From positions 25,038 through 89,037 of the forward strand of contig NZ_MQUS01000019.1 in the NCBI RefSeq assembly GCF_001953885.1: DNA of 64,000 bases, in the 5' to 3' direction. The stretch comes from Streptomyces sp. IMTB 2501. GTDB taxonomy: Bacteria; Actinomycetota; Actinomycetes; Streptomycetales; Streptomycetaceae. A program made the position numbers and the translations under genes. Below are positions 1-8,645 of this stretch, piece after piece; position 1 is the stretch's first letter; each line of letters begins with the position of its first letter. The notes under the pieces are model-generated. The model was not told where the DNA came from and did no database searches. It saw nothing but the letters and a program-made list of their open reading frames with translations.

Positions 1-116
1 GAAGTTCCCGGTCCCGCGCCGTCGTGTGTCCAAGCCGCGACCGAGCCGTGTCCGAGCCATGTGTCCGACAGGTTTCGCCCCACAGACGCCTTTTGCCAAG
101 GGTTAACGCGCACCTC

Positions 117-146
117 TTGACGGCTCCGTGACGCCGTTCTCAATAT
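117..146 (+). promoter_or_regulatory. Promoter of the choline/betaine operon
   Basis: TTGACG (117-122) and CAATAT (141-146) are separated by 18 bases, which fits a housekeeping-type Streptomyces promoter. Transcription would start near 153, after the ATG at 145, which argues for the GTG at 199 as the first gene's start. Bases 1-116 hold no recognisable gene, only GTGTCC-type short repeats. Confidence 0.55.
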
Positions 147-151
147 GTTCC

Positions 152-181
152 CCATCGCGCAACCCATCGTGCAATGCGCAA
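152..181 (+). promoter_or_regulatory. Operator-like direct repeats at the operon start
   Basis: Two 11-base direct repeats, CCATCGCGCAA (152-162) and CCATCGTGCAA (164-174), lie on a 12-base period, and GCGCAA recurs at 176-181. They sit at and just after the expected transcription start, where a repressor would act. The regulator is not identifiable; the GntR gene at 17485 has a different palindrome. Confidence 0.4.
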
Positions 182-198
182 CAGCAGAGGAGCTTCTC

Positions 199-1284
199 GT
201 GCCACACGAGGTCCGTGCCGTAGTCGCAGTGAAGAAGGGCGCACCCGTGGAGGTGCGGACGATCGTCGTCCCCGATCCGGGTCCCGGTGAGGTCCTGGTG
301 GAGGTGCAGGCCTGCGGGGTGTGCCACACGGATCTCCACTACCGGGAGGGTGCGATCAACGACGACTTCCCGTTCCTGCTGGGCCATGAGGCGGCCGGCA
401 CGATCGAGGCGGTCGGCCCGGGTGTCACCGACCTCAAGCCCGGCGACTACGTGGTGCTGGCCTGGCGGGCACCCTGCGGCAGCTGCCGTTCCTGTCGGCG
501 TGGCCGGCCCTGGTACTGCTTCGACTCCCGCAATGCCGCACAGCCGATGACCCTGCAGGACGGCACCCCGCTCAGCAACGCCCTCGGCATCGGCGCCTTC
601 GCCGAGAAGACGCTGGTCGCGGCCGGTCAGGCGGTGAAGATCGACCCCGCTGCGCGGCCCGAGGCGGCCGGTCTCATCGGCTGCGGGGTGATGGCCGGTT
701 ACGGCGCCGCCGTCAACACCGGCAATGTCGGCCGCGGTGACTCGGTCGCCGTCATCGGCTGCGGCGGCGTCGGCAACGCGGCCATCGCGGGCGCCTGTCT
801 GAACGGCGCCATGAAGGTCATCGCCGTGGACATCGACGACAAGAAGCTGGACCAGGCGGAGAGGTTCGGCGCCACCCACACCGTCAACTCCCGTGGAACC
901 GACCCGATCGAGGCGGTACGGGAACTCACCGACGGTTACGGCGTGGACATCGCCATCGACGCGGTCGGCCGGCCCGAGACCTTCAAGCAGGCCTTCTACA
1001 TGCGCGACCACGCCGGTCTGCTGGTCCAGGTCGGTGTGCCATCGCCCGGGATGACGGTCGAACTCCCGCTGATCGACGTCTTCTCACGCGGTGGCGCGAT
1101 CAAGTCCTCCTGGTACGGCGACTGTCTGCCGAGCCGGGACTTCCCCTTCCTGATCGACCAGTATTTGTACGGCCTGCTCGACCTCAACGCGTTCGTGTCC
1201 GAGACGATCGCCCTGGACCAGGTGGAGGAGGCGTTCGGCAAGATGCACCGGGGCGAGGTGCTGCGCTCGGTGGTGGTGCTGTGA
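199..1284 (+). CDS. mscR: S-(hydroxymethyl)mycothiol dehydrogenase
   Basis: Zinc- and NAD-dependent medium-chain dehydrogenase of 361 aa that oxidises the formaldehyde-mycothiol adduct in actinobacteria. With the GTG at 199 as start (GAGGAG at 187-192, six-base spacer) the length matches the family; the upstream ATG at 145 would add 18 residues and lies before the predicted transcript start. Cys42 and His63 (GHE) are the catalytic zinc ligands, Cys93, 96, 99 and 107 the structural zinc site, and a GCGGVG nucleotide loop lies near residue 195. It leads an operon whose demethylation steps should release formaldehyde, which explains its presence. It overlaps the next gene by GTGA. Confidence 0.93.
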   Translation: MPHEVRAVVAVKKGAPVEVRTIVVPDPGPGEVLVEVQACGVCHTDLHYREGAINDDFPFLLGHEAAGTIEAVGPGVTDLKPGDYVVLAWRAPCGSCRSCRRGRPWYCFDSRNAAQPMTLQDGTPLSNALGIGAFAEKTLVAAGQAVKIDPAARPEAAGLIGCGVMAGYGAAVNTGNVGRGDSVAVIGCGGVGNAAIAGACLNGAMKVIAVDIDDKKLDQAERFGATHTVNSRGTDPIEAVRELTDGYGVDIAIDAVGRPETFKQAFYMRDHAGLLVQVGVPSPGMTVELPLIDVFSRGGAIKSSWYGDCLPSRDFPFLIDQYLYGLLDLNAFVSETIALDQVEEAFGKMHRGEVLRSVVVL

Positions 1285-1901
1285 AGGGCGCCGTACGGAT
1301 CGAACGCGTCGTCACCCACGGCACGTTCAGCCTCGACGGCGACACCTTCGACGTCGACAACAACATCTGGCTGGTCGGTGACGACGAGGAGGTGCTGGTC
1401 GTGGACGCGGCGCACGACGCCGAGGCGATCCACCGCGCCACGGCGGGCCGCCGGGTCACCGCCGTCGTCTGCACCCATGCCCACGACGACCACATCGACG
1501 CGGCGGACGCGCTCGCCACCCGCACCGGAGCGCCCGTCCTGCTCCACCCGGACGACCACGAGCTGTGGTCCCACACCCACCCCGCCCGCAAGCCGGACGG
1601 CGAGCTGGCAGACGGCCGCATCCTCACGGTCGCCGGCATCGAACTCCAGGTCATCCACACCCCCGGCCACACCTGGGGCAGCTGCTGCCTGTATGTCCCG
1701 TTCCTCGACGCCGTGTTCACCGGCGACACCCTCTTCCACGGCGGTCCGGGCGCCACCGGGCGCTCGTACTCCGACCGCCCGGCCATCGAGGCGTCCGTCC
1801 GCGCCCGGCTGCTGACCCTGCCGGGCGACACCGTGGTCCACACCGGGCACGGCCCGGACACGACGATCGCCGCCGAGCGGCCGAACGTCCCCACCGCCTG
1901 A
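1281..1901 (+). CDS. MBL-fold hydrolase, probable S-formylmycothiol hydrolase
   Basis: Metallo-beta-lactamase fold hydrolase of 206 aa, glyoxalase II-like in size. The dinuclear metal motif is THAHDDHID (His66, His68, Asp70, His71), followed by HTPGHTWG (His130), FTGDT (Asp149) and a C-terminal HTGHG. Its GTG start overlaps the TGA of the mycothiol dehydrogenase (GTGA), so the two are translationally coupled. Families of this kind commonly sit next to mscR, and the inferred role is hydrolysis of S-formylmycothiol to formate plus mycothiol. The fold is clear from sequence; the substrate is inferred from context. Confidence 0.85.
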   Translation: MKGAVRIERVVTHGTFSLDGDTFDVDNNIWLVGDDEEVLVVDAAHDAEAIHRATAGRRVTAVVCTHAHDDHIDAADALATRTGAPVLLHPDDHELWSHTHPARKPDGELADGRILTVAGIELQVIHTPGHTWGSCCLYVPFLDAVFTGDTLFHGGPGATGRSYSDRPAIEASVRARLLTLPGDTVVHTGHGPDTTIAAERPNVPTA

Positions 1902-1945
1902 GCGGCTCTCCCGCACCTGCCATCCCCGCCACCACAAGGAGGGGC

Positions 1946-4408
1946 ATGACCAGCACGCCCACCCACCAGGCCCAGGGCCCGCGCGTCGTCGTCATCGGCG
2001 CCGGCATCGTCGGCTGCTCCCTCGCCGACGAGCTGACCGCCCGCGGCTGGACCGACGTCACCGTCCTCGAACAGGGCCCCCTGCCCGCCCCCGGCGGCTC
2101 CACCTCGCACGCCCCCGGGCTCGTCTTCCAGACCAGCCCGTCCAAGACCCTCACCGAGTTCGCCAAGTACACGGTCGAGAAGTTCCGCTCCCTCGATGCC
2201 GACGGCGTCTCCTGCTTCGACCAGGTCGGCGGCCTGGAGCTCGCGACCACCCCCGAGCGCCTGGCCGACCTGCACCGCAGAGCCGGTTGGGCCGCCTCCT
2301 GGGGCATCCGCGGTGAGGTCGTGAGCACGGCCCGCTGCAAGGAACTCTGGCCACTGCTGGACGAGTCGGTCGTCCTCGGCGGCTTCCACACCCCCGACGA
2401 CGGCCTGGCCCGCGCCCTGCTCGCGGCCCGCGCCCAGATGGAACGAGCGACCTCGCGCGGCGCCCGCTTCCTGGACCGTCACACGGTCACCGGCATCGAG
2501 CAGGAGGACGGCCGGGTCACCGCCGTGGTCACCGACCGCGGCACCTTCCCCGCCGACCGGGTGGTCTCCGCGGCCGGATTCTGGGGGCCGGTCATCGGCC
2601 GCATGGCCGGGATCGACATACCGCTGCAACCGCTCGCGCACCAGTACGCGAAGACCAGGCCGCTTCCCGAGCTGAGCGGTGCCACGGCCGAGGCCTCGAA
2701 GCCGATCCTCCGCTTCCAGGACCGGGATCTGTACTTCCGTGAGCACACCGACCGCATCGGCATCGGCTCCTACGCACACCGGCCGCTGCCGGTGGACCCG
2801 TTCGCGATCCTGGCGTACGACGATGCGCGCGCCCGGGACATGGAGATGCCGTCCTCGTACCCGTTCACCGTCGAGGACTGGGCGCCGAGCTGGGAGGACT
2901 GCCGCCGGCTGCTGCCCGCGCTGGGCGAGACGGAGATCGAGACCGGGTTCAACGGCGTGTTCTCCTTCACCCCGGACGGCATGCCGGTCCTCGGTGAAAC
3001 CCGGCAGCTGCGGGGCTTCTGGCTGGCCGAGGCGGTCTGGGTGACGCACTCCGCCGGGGTGGCGCGGGCGGTGGCCGAGTGGATGGTCGACGGGCGGCCC
3101 TCTCTCGACCTGCACGAGTGCGACCTCACGCGGTTCGAGGAGGCGCAGCGCTCACCGGCGTACATCCGTGAACGCGGTTCACAGCAGTTCGTCGAGGTGT
3201 ACGACGTCCTGCACCCCCTGCAGCCGATGGAACAGCCGCGCCCCCTGCGGGTCAGCCCCTTCCACGCCCGCCAGCAGCAGCTCGGCGCCTTCTTCCTGGA
3301 GGGCACCGGCTGGGAGCGTCCGCACTGGTACGAGGCGAATGCCCCGCTCGTCGACACGCTCGGCGACCTGCCCGAGCGCGATGCCTGGTCGGCCCGCTAC
3401 TGGTCCCCCATCGCCGCCGCCGAGGCGAGGACGACCCGCGAGAGAGTCGCGCTGTACGACATGACCCCGCTGCGCCGCCTGGAGGTGACCGGCCCCGGCG
3501 CGCTCGCCTTCCTGGACCGCATGACCAGCAACAACCTCCGCAAGAAGCCGGGCGCGGTCACGTACACCCTCCTTCTGGACGAGACGGGCGGCATCCGCTC
3601 CGACCTCACCGTCGCCCGGCTCGCCCCCGACCGCTTCCAGGCCGGCGCCAACTCCCCCGCCGACCTCGACCGGCTGCTGCGCCACGCCCCGGCCGACGTC
3701 CATATCCGGGACATCACCGCCGGCACCTGCTGCATCGGCGTCTGGGGCCCTCTCGCCCGCGATCTCGTCCAGCCGCTGACCCGCGACGACTTCTCCCACG
3801 AGGGCTTCGGCTATTTCCGTGCGAAGGAGACGTACATCGGGCACGTGCCGGTCACCGCCATGCGGCTGTCGTACGTCGGCGAACTGGGCTGGGAGCTGTA
3901 CACCACCGCCGACCTGGGCCTCCGGCTCTGGGACACGCTGTGGCAGGCGGGGCAGGGCCTCGGCGTGGTCGCCGCCGGGCGCTCCGCCTTCAACTCCCTG
4001 CGCCTGGAGAAGGGTTACCGCGCCTGGGGCACCGACATGACCGACGAGCACACCCCCTTCGAGGCGGGCCTCGGCTTCGCGGTGCGCATGGACAAGGAGG
4101 ACTTCGTCGGCAAGGCGGCACTGGAGCGGGCCGGAGAGCCGTCCCGCCGGCTCACCCCGCTCCTCCTCGACGACCCCGCCGCGGTGGTCCTCGGCAAGGA
4201 GCCGGTCTTTGTCGACGGCGCCCCGGCCGGCTACGTGACCAGCGCGTCGTACGGCTACACGCTGGGCCGTTGCATCGCCTACGCCTGGCTCCCGGCGGGC
4301 CTCACCACCGGCGTCGGCGTGCACATCGAGTACTTCGGCGAGAAGGTGCCGGCCACCGTCGCCGAGGAACCGCTGTTCGACCCCAAGATGACCCGGATCC
4401 GCCGTTAG
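1946..4408 (+). CDS. Dimethylglycine oxidase/dehydrogenase-like FAD enzyme
   Basis: FAD-dependent N-demethylase of 820 aa, close to the roughly 830 aa of dimethylglycine oxidases. The ATG at 1946 is preceded by AAGGAGGGG. The N-terminal DAO fold has VIGAGIVG (dinucleotide site, residues 18-23) and SHAPGL, whose His55 matches the histidine that binds FAD covalently in this family. A central FAO-type domain follows, and the C-terminal half is a GcvT-like tetrahydrofolate-binding module that would accept the one-carbon unit. In this operon dimethylglycine to sarcosine is the likely reaction; sarcosine demethylation is the alternative. When folate is limiting, formaldehyde is released, which the two upstream genes could remove. 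Confidence 0.88.
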   Translation: MTSTPTHQAQGPRVVVIGAGIVGCSLADELTARGWTDVTVLEQGPLPAPGGSTSHAPGLVFQTSPSKTLTEFAKYTVEKFRSLDADGVSCFDQVGGLELATTPERLADLHRRAGWAASWGIRGEVVSTARCKELWPLLDESVVLGGFHTPDDGLARALLAARAQMERATSRGARFLDRHTVTGIEQEDGRVTAVVTDRGTFPADRVVSAAGFWGPVIGRMAGIDIPLQPLAHQYAKTRPLPELSGATAEASKPILRFQDRDLYFREHTDRIGIGSYAHRPLPVDPFAILAYDDARARDMEMPSSYPFTVEDWAPSWEDCRRLLPALGETEIETGFNGVFSFTPDGMPVLGETRQLRGFWLAEAVWVTHSAGVARAVAEWMVDGRPSLDLHECDLTRFEEAQRSPAYIRERGSQQFVEVYDVLHPLQPMEQPRPLRVSPFHARQQQLGAFFLEGTGWERPHWYEANAPLVDTLGDLPERDAWSARYWSPIAAAEARTTRERVALYDMTPLRRLEVTGPGALAFLDRMTSNNLRKKPGAVTYTLLLDETGGIRSDLTVARLAPDRFQAGANSPADLDRLLRHAPADVHIRDITAGTCCIGVWGPLARDLVQPLTRDDFSHEGFGYFRAKETYIGHVPVTAMRLSYVGELGWELYTTADLGLRLWDTLWQAGQGLGVVAAGRSAFNSLRLEKGYRAWGTDMTDEHTPFEAGLGFAVRMDKEDFVGKAALERAGEPSRRLTPLLLDDPAAVVLGKEPVFVDGAPAGYVTSASYGYTLGRCIAYAWLPAGLTTGVGVHIEYFGEKVPATVAEEPLFDPKMTRIRR

Positions 4409-4423
4409 TCTGAGGAGCAACCC

Positions 4424-5554
4424 GTGACGACGACACCGATCTCCCCGAGCCTCATCGCGACGCTTCCGGGCCGCTACTACACCGACCCGGACGTCTTCCG
4501 CAAGGAGCAGGAGACCATCTTCGAGTCCCTGTGGTTCTGCGCGGTCCGCAGCGCCGACCTGGACCGGCCGGGCGCGTTCCGCACGGTCCAGGTGGGCCGC
4601 GAGAACGTCATCATCACCCGCGCACGTACGGGTGAGCTGCGCGCCTTCCTGAACGTGTGCCGGCACCGGGGCGCACGGCTGTGCACCGAGGAGTCCGGCG
4701 AGGTGCGCCGCACTCTGCAGTGCCCGTACCACGCATGGACGTACGACCTTGACGGCAAGTTGATCGCAGCACCCAACTTGATCAAGATGCCGGACATTGA
4801 TCGAGTCGCGTACGGGTTGATCAAGGTGGCCCTGCGCGAATGGCTCGGCTACGCGTGGGTGTGCCTCGCCGACGAACCGCCCTCCTTCGAGGACAGCGTG
4901 ATGTACGCGGCCGTGGAGCGGCTCGGCGACGCGGCCGCCATCGAGCACTACGGCACCGAGCAACTGGCCCTCGGCAGACGCATCACCTACGACGTGCGGG
5001 CCAACTGGAAACTGATCGTCGAGAACTTCATGGAGTGCTACCACTGCGCGACGATCCACCCCGAACTCGTCGAGGTGCTGCCGGAGTTCGCCGACGGATA
5101 CGCCGCCCAGTACTACGTCGGGCACGGAGCGGAGTTCGGCGCCGGGATCAAGGGGTTCACGGTCGACGGCAGCGCGGGCTTCGCCAAGCTCCCCGAGGTC
5201 GGCGCGGACCAGGACCGCCGCTACTACGCCATCACGGTCAGGCCGACCGTGTTCGTCAACCTCGTCCCCGACCACGTCATCCTGCACCGGATGTTCCCGC
5301 TGGCCGAGGACCGCACCGTCGTGGAGTGCGACTGGCTGTACGCGCCGGAGGTGGTGGCGTCGGGCGCGGACGTGTCGCACTCCGTGGAGCTGTTCCACCG
5401 GGTCAATCTGCAGGACTTCGAGGCGTGCGAGCGCACCCAGCCGGCGATGTCCTCGCGCGCGTACCGCAGCGGCGGGGTCCTGGTCCCCAACGAGCACCAC
5501 ATCGGGATCTTCCACGAGTGGCTGCTCGGCCGGCTGGGAGACGCCGATGCCTGA
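4424..5554 (+). CDS. Rieske oxygenase, glycine betaine demethylase-like
   Basis: Aromatic-ring-hydroxylating-type oxygenase alpha subunit, 376 aa. The Rieske [2Fe-2S] ligands are Cys79-x-His81 and Cys100-x2-His103, and the mononuclear iron site is in NWKLIVENFMECYHCATIHP (His207, His212). The GTG at 4424 has GAGGAG seven bases upstream. Together with the dimethylglycine and betaine-aldehyde genes, the most likely activity is oxidative demethylation of glycine betaine to dimethylglycine with formaldehyde release (GbcA type). Choline monooxygenase is less likely because a choline oxidase is also present. No reductase (GbcB-like) gene is visible nearby, so electrons must come from elsewhere. Confidence 0.82.
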   Translation: MTTTPISPSLIATLPGRYYTDPDVFRKEQETIFESLWFCAVRSADLDRPGAFRTVQVGRENVIITRARTGELRAFLNVCRHRGARLCTEESGEVRRTLQCPYHAWTYDLDGKLIAAPNLIKMPDIDRVAYGLIKVALREWLGYAWVCLADEPPSFEDSVMYAAVERLGDAAAIEHYGTEQLALGRRITYDVRANWKLIVENFMECYHCATIHPELVEVLPEFADGYAAQYYVGHGAEFGAGIKGFTVDGSAGFAKLPEVGADQDRRYYAITVRPTVFVNLVPDHVILHRMFPLAEDRTVVECDWLYAPEVVASGADVSHSVELFHRVNLQDFEACERTQPAMSSRAYRSGGVLVPNEHHIGIFHEWLLGRLGDADA

Positions 5555-7013
5555 CCTCTACATCGGCGGCGCGTGGCGGGGCGCCCTGGACGAGCGCACC
5601 CGGGAGATCCGCTGTCCCGCCGACGGCTCCCTGGTCGGCGTCGTCGACGAGGCCGGCGGCAAGGACACCGTGGAGGCGATCGCGGCGGCCCGGCGGGCCT
5701 TCGACACCGGACCCTGGCCGCGCACACCGGCACAGGAGCGCGGGGACCTGCTGCTGCGGGTCGCGGACCTCCTCGTCCGCGACCGGGACGTCCTGGCCCG
5801 CACCGAGTCTCTTGACACCGGCAAGAGACTGGCGGAGAGCGTGTACGACATTGACGATGTCGTCAACTGTTTCCGGTACTTCGGGCGGCTGGTGGCGAGC
5901 GAGACCGGGCGGGTGGTCGACACCGGCCGGGAGGGCGTCGACAGCCGGGTGGTGTACGAACCGGTCGGTGTCTGCGCCCTGATCACGCCGTGGAACTATC
6001 CGCTGCTGCAGACCGCATGGAAGGTCGCCCCGGCCCTCGCGGCGGGCAACACCTTCGTGCTGAAACCGAGCGAACTGACCCCGCACACCGCGATCCACCT
6101 GATGCGGCTGCTGGCGGAGGCGGGGCTGCCGCCCGGCGTGGCCAACCTGGTGCTGGGCGCGGGTCCGGAGGCGGGCGCCCCGCTCGGCGATCATCCGGAC
6201 GTCGACCTGGTCTCCTTCACCGGCGGTCTGCTGACCGGCCGCAGGCTGATGGCCGCGGCGGCCGGCACGGTGAAGAAGGTCGCGCTCGAACTCGGCGGGA
6301 AGAACCCCAACATCGTCTTCGCGGACGCCGGCTTCGAGGCGGCCGTCGACATGGCGCTCACGGCGGTCTTCCTGCACTCCGGGCAGGTCTGCTCGGCCGG
6401 GGCCCGGCTGCTGGTCGAGGACGCGCTGCACGACCGGTTCGTGGACGAGGTCGTACGCCGGGCACAACTGATCCGGCTGGGCGGCCCGTTCGACGAACGC
6501 GCGCAGACCGGGCCGCTGATCTCGGCGGCCCACCGGGGGAAGGTCGAGGCCTATGTGGCCCGGGGCATCGAGGAGGGCGCGGTGCTGCGCTGCGGCGGCG
6601 CCCGGCCCGCCGGCCCCGGCTACGACGAGGGCTTCTACTACCTCCCGACCGTCCTGGACGCGTGCACCAGCGGCATGTCGGTGGTCCGGGAGGAGTCCTT
6701 CGGGCCGGTGCTGACCGTCGAGCGTTTCACCTCCGAGGACGAGGCCGTGCAGCTCGCCAACGACACGATCTACGGCCTCGCAGGCGCCGTGTGGACCGGC
6801 GACGAGGCCAGGGCCGCCCGGGTCGCGGCGGACCTGCGTCTCGGCACGGTATGGATCAACGACTACCACCCGTATGTGCCGCAGGCCGAATGGGGTGGTT
6901 ACAAGCAGTCCGGGTGCGGGCGTGAACTCGGACCTGCGGGGCTCGCCGAGTACCGCGAGACGAAACACATCTGGCGCACCACCGCGCCGGAACCACAGGG
7001 CTGGTTCGACTGA
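5547..7013 (+). CDS. betB: Betaine-aldehyde dehydrogenase
   Basis: NAD(P)-dependent aldehyde dehydrogenase of 488 aa that would oxidise betaine aldehyde to glycine betaine. The general-base region ELGGKNPNIVF (Glu248) and the nucleophile in GQVCSAG (Cys282) are intact, as is the C-terminal SGCGRELGPAGLAEYRETK typical of BetB-like enzymes. The ATG overlaps the end of the Rieske gene by eight bases, indicating coupling. The choline oxidase two genes downstream supports this substrate; a general aldehyde role cannot be excluded. Confidence 0.87.
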   Translation: MPDLYIGGAWRGALDERTREIRCPADGSLVGVVDEAGGKDTVEAIAAARRAFDTGPWPRTPAQERGDLLLRVADLLVRDRDVLARTESLDTGKRLAESVYDIDDVVNCFRYFGRLVASETGRVVDTGREGVDSRVVYEPVGVCALITPWNYPLLQTAWKVAPALAAGNTFVLKPSELTPHTAIHLMRLLAEAGLPPGVANLVLGAGPEAGAPLGDHPDVDLVSFTGGLLTGRRLMAAAAGTVKKVALELGGKNPNIVFADAGFEAAVDMALTAVFLHSGQVCSAGARLLVEDALHDRFVDEVVRRAQLIRLGGPFDERAQTGPLISAAHRGKVEAYVARGIEEGAVLRCGGARPAGPGYDEGFYYLPTVLDACTSGMSVVREESFGPVLTVERFTSEDEAVQLANDTIYGLAGAVWTGDEARAARVAADLRLGTVWINDYHPYVPQAEWGGYKQSGCGRELGPAGLAEYRETKHIWRTTAPEPQGWFD

Positions 7014-7032
7014 CAGCCAGAGGAGTCCGTTC

Positions 7033-8604
7033 ATGACAGCCACGGAGCAATCGCCAGGCCCACACCACCACGACGACGCCGAACTCGCCGAGTTCGGCTA
7101 CAAACCCGAACTCAAGCGTACGCTCGGCAACTTCCACACCTTCGCCGCCGGGATCAGCTACATCTCGATCCTGACCGGCACCTTCCAGCTGTTCTACTTC
7201 GGCTACGGCAGCGGCGGTCCGGCCTACTGGTGGTCGTGGCCGATGGTGTTCGTCGGCCAGTTCATGGTCGCCCTGTGCTTCGCCGAACTCGCCGCCCGCT
7301 ACCCGGTGGCCGGCTCGGTCTACAACTGGTCGAAGAAGATCGGCAATCCGCACCTCGGCTGGCTGGCCGGGTGGATGATGTTGATCGCGTCCATCGTGTC
7401 CATCTCGGCGGTCGCGCTGGCCTACCAGTTGACGCTGCCGCAGATCTCGTCCACGTTCCAGTTCGTCGGGGACGGCACCGGGAAGTACGACGTGGCGACG
7501 AACGCGGTGGTCCTGGCAGGCGTGTTGATTCTGTTCACCACGTTGATCAATGCGTTCGGCGTGAAGTTGATGGCCACGATCAACACAGCCGGTGTCTTCA
7601 TCGAGTTGATCGCGACCGTTGTATTGATCATCCTGTTCGCCGTCCACATCACCCGCGGCCCTCAGGTCGTCATGCAGACGAACCACACGGGCGCGGGCTA
7701 CTCGACCGGCTATCTCGGCGCGTTCCTGGTGGCGTCGCTGGCCTCGGCGTACGTCATGTACGGCTTCGACACCGCCGCCTCGCTCGGCGAGGAGTCCCTG
7801 GACCCGTCCCGGAACGCCCCGCGCGCCATCATCCGCGCGATCGTCGCCTCCTTCATCCTCGGCGGCCTGGTGCTCCTGCTGGCGCTGATGAGCGTCTCCA
7901 GCCTCAAGAGCGACAAGCTGTCCACGGACGGCCTGCAGTACGTGGTGCTCGACGTCCTCGGTCCGACTGCCGGCAAGGCGATGCTGTGGTGCGTGCTGAT
8001 CGCGGTCACGGTGTGCGCGCTGGCCGTGCACACGGCGGCGATCCGGCTGGCGTTCGCGATGGCCCGGGACAACAACCTGCCCGCGTCCTCGCTGCTGGCC
8101 AGGGTCAGCCCGCGCTTTCAGACCCCCGTCCTGCCGGCCGTGATCATCGGCGTGCTGGCGCTGGCGATCCTCGTGGTCAACATCCGCCAGCCGCAGATCT
8201 TCACGGTCGTCACCAGCATCGGCATCATCATGATCTACCTCGCCTACCTGGGCGTCACCGCGCCCATGCTGGTGGCCCGGCTGCGCGGGAAGTGGCAGCC
8301 GGCCGGCGGGGGCAGGTTCTCACTGGGCCGCTGGGGGCTGCTCGTCAACATCGTCGCGGTCGTGTGGGGCGCGGCAATGACGGTCAACCTCATCTGGCCG
8401 CGCGCCGCGGTCTACAACGCGAGCGCGCCGTACCACTGGTATCTGCGCTGGGGCGCGGTGCTGTTCGTCGCGGTCATCGCGGGCGGCGGCTTCGCCTACT
8501 ACTGGTTCGTGCAGCGCCACCGCACCGGCGTGCTCGCCGAACACCGGCTGGAGACGGCGTCCGCCGCCTCGTCGGCTCCCCTCAGCGCTCCGGCGGCCGA
8601 CTGA
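7033..8604 (+). CDS. APC-family permease, likely choline/betaine or amine importer
   Basis: Amino acid-polyamine-organocation permease of 523 aa with about twelve hydrophobic segments, beginning near residue 40 (FHTFAAGISYISI). The ATG at 7033 follows AGAGGAG; an upstream in-frame extension overlaps the aldehyde dehydrogenase and is not needed. It lies between betB and the choline oxidase gene with short gaps, so it most likely imports a substrate of the operon. The family also includes GABA, putrescine and ethanolamine transporters, so specificity is inferred only from context. Confidence 0.82.
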   Translation: MTATEQSPGPHHHDDAELAEFGYKPELKRTLGNFHTFAAGISYISILTGTFQLFYFGYGSGGPAYWWSWPMVFVGQFMVALCFAELAARYPVAGSVYNWSKKIGNPHLGWLAGWMMLIASIVSISAVALAYQLTLPQISSTFQFVGDGTGKYDVATNAVVLAGVLILFTTLINAFGVKLMATINTAGVFIELIATVVLIILFAVHITRGPQVVMQTNHTGAGYSTGYLGAFLVASLASAYVMYGFDTAASLGEESLDPSRNAPRAIIRAIVASFILGGLVLLLALMSVSSLKSDKLSTDGLQYVVLDVLGPTAGKAMLWCVLIAVTVCALAVHTAAIRLAFAMARDNNLPASSLLARVSPRFQTPVLPAVIIGVLALAILVVNIRQPQIFTVVTSIGIIMIYLAYLGVTAPMLVARLRGKWQPAGGGRFSLGRWGLLVNIVAVVWGAAMTVNLIWPRAAVYNASAPYHWYLRWGAVLFVAVIAGGGFAYYWFVQRHRTGVLAEHRLETASAASSAPLSAPAAD

Positions 8605-8645
8605 CACCGCCCGAATCCACCTGTTCTGTCAGGCAAGGAGGTCAC

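Noticed and set aside
1565..1945. N-terminal extension of the dimethylglycine oxidase-like gene
   Set aside because: It overlaps the MBL-fold gene, and the ATG at 1946 has a strong ribosome binding site.
7230..8645. N-terminal extension of the choline oxidase gene
   Set aside because: It runs antisense in meaning through the permease gene; the ATG at 8646 follows AAGGAGG and starts the FAD motif correctly.
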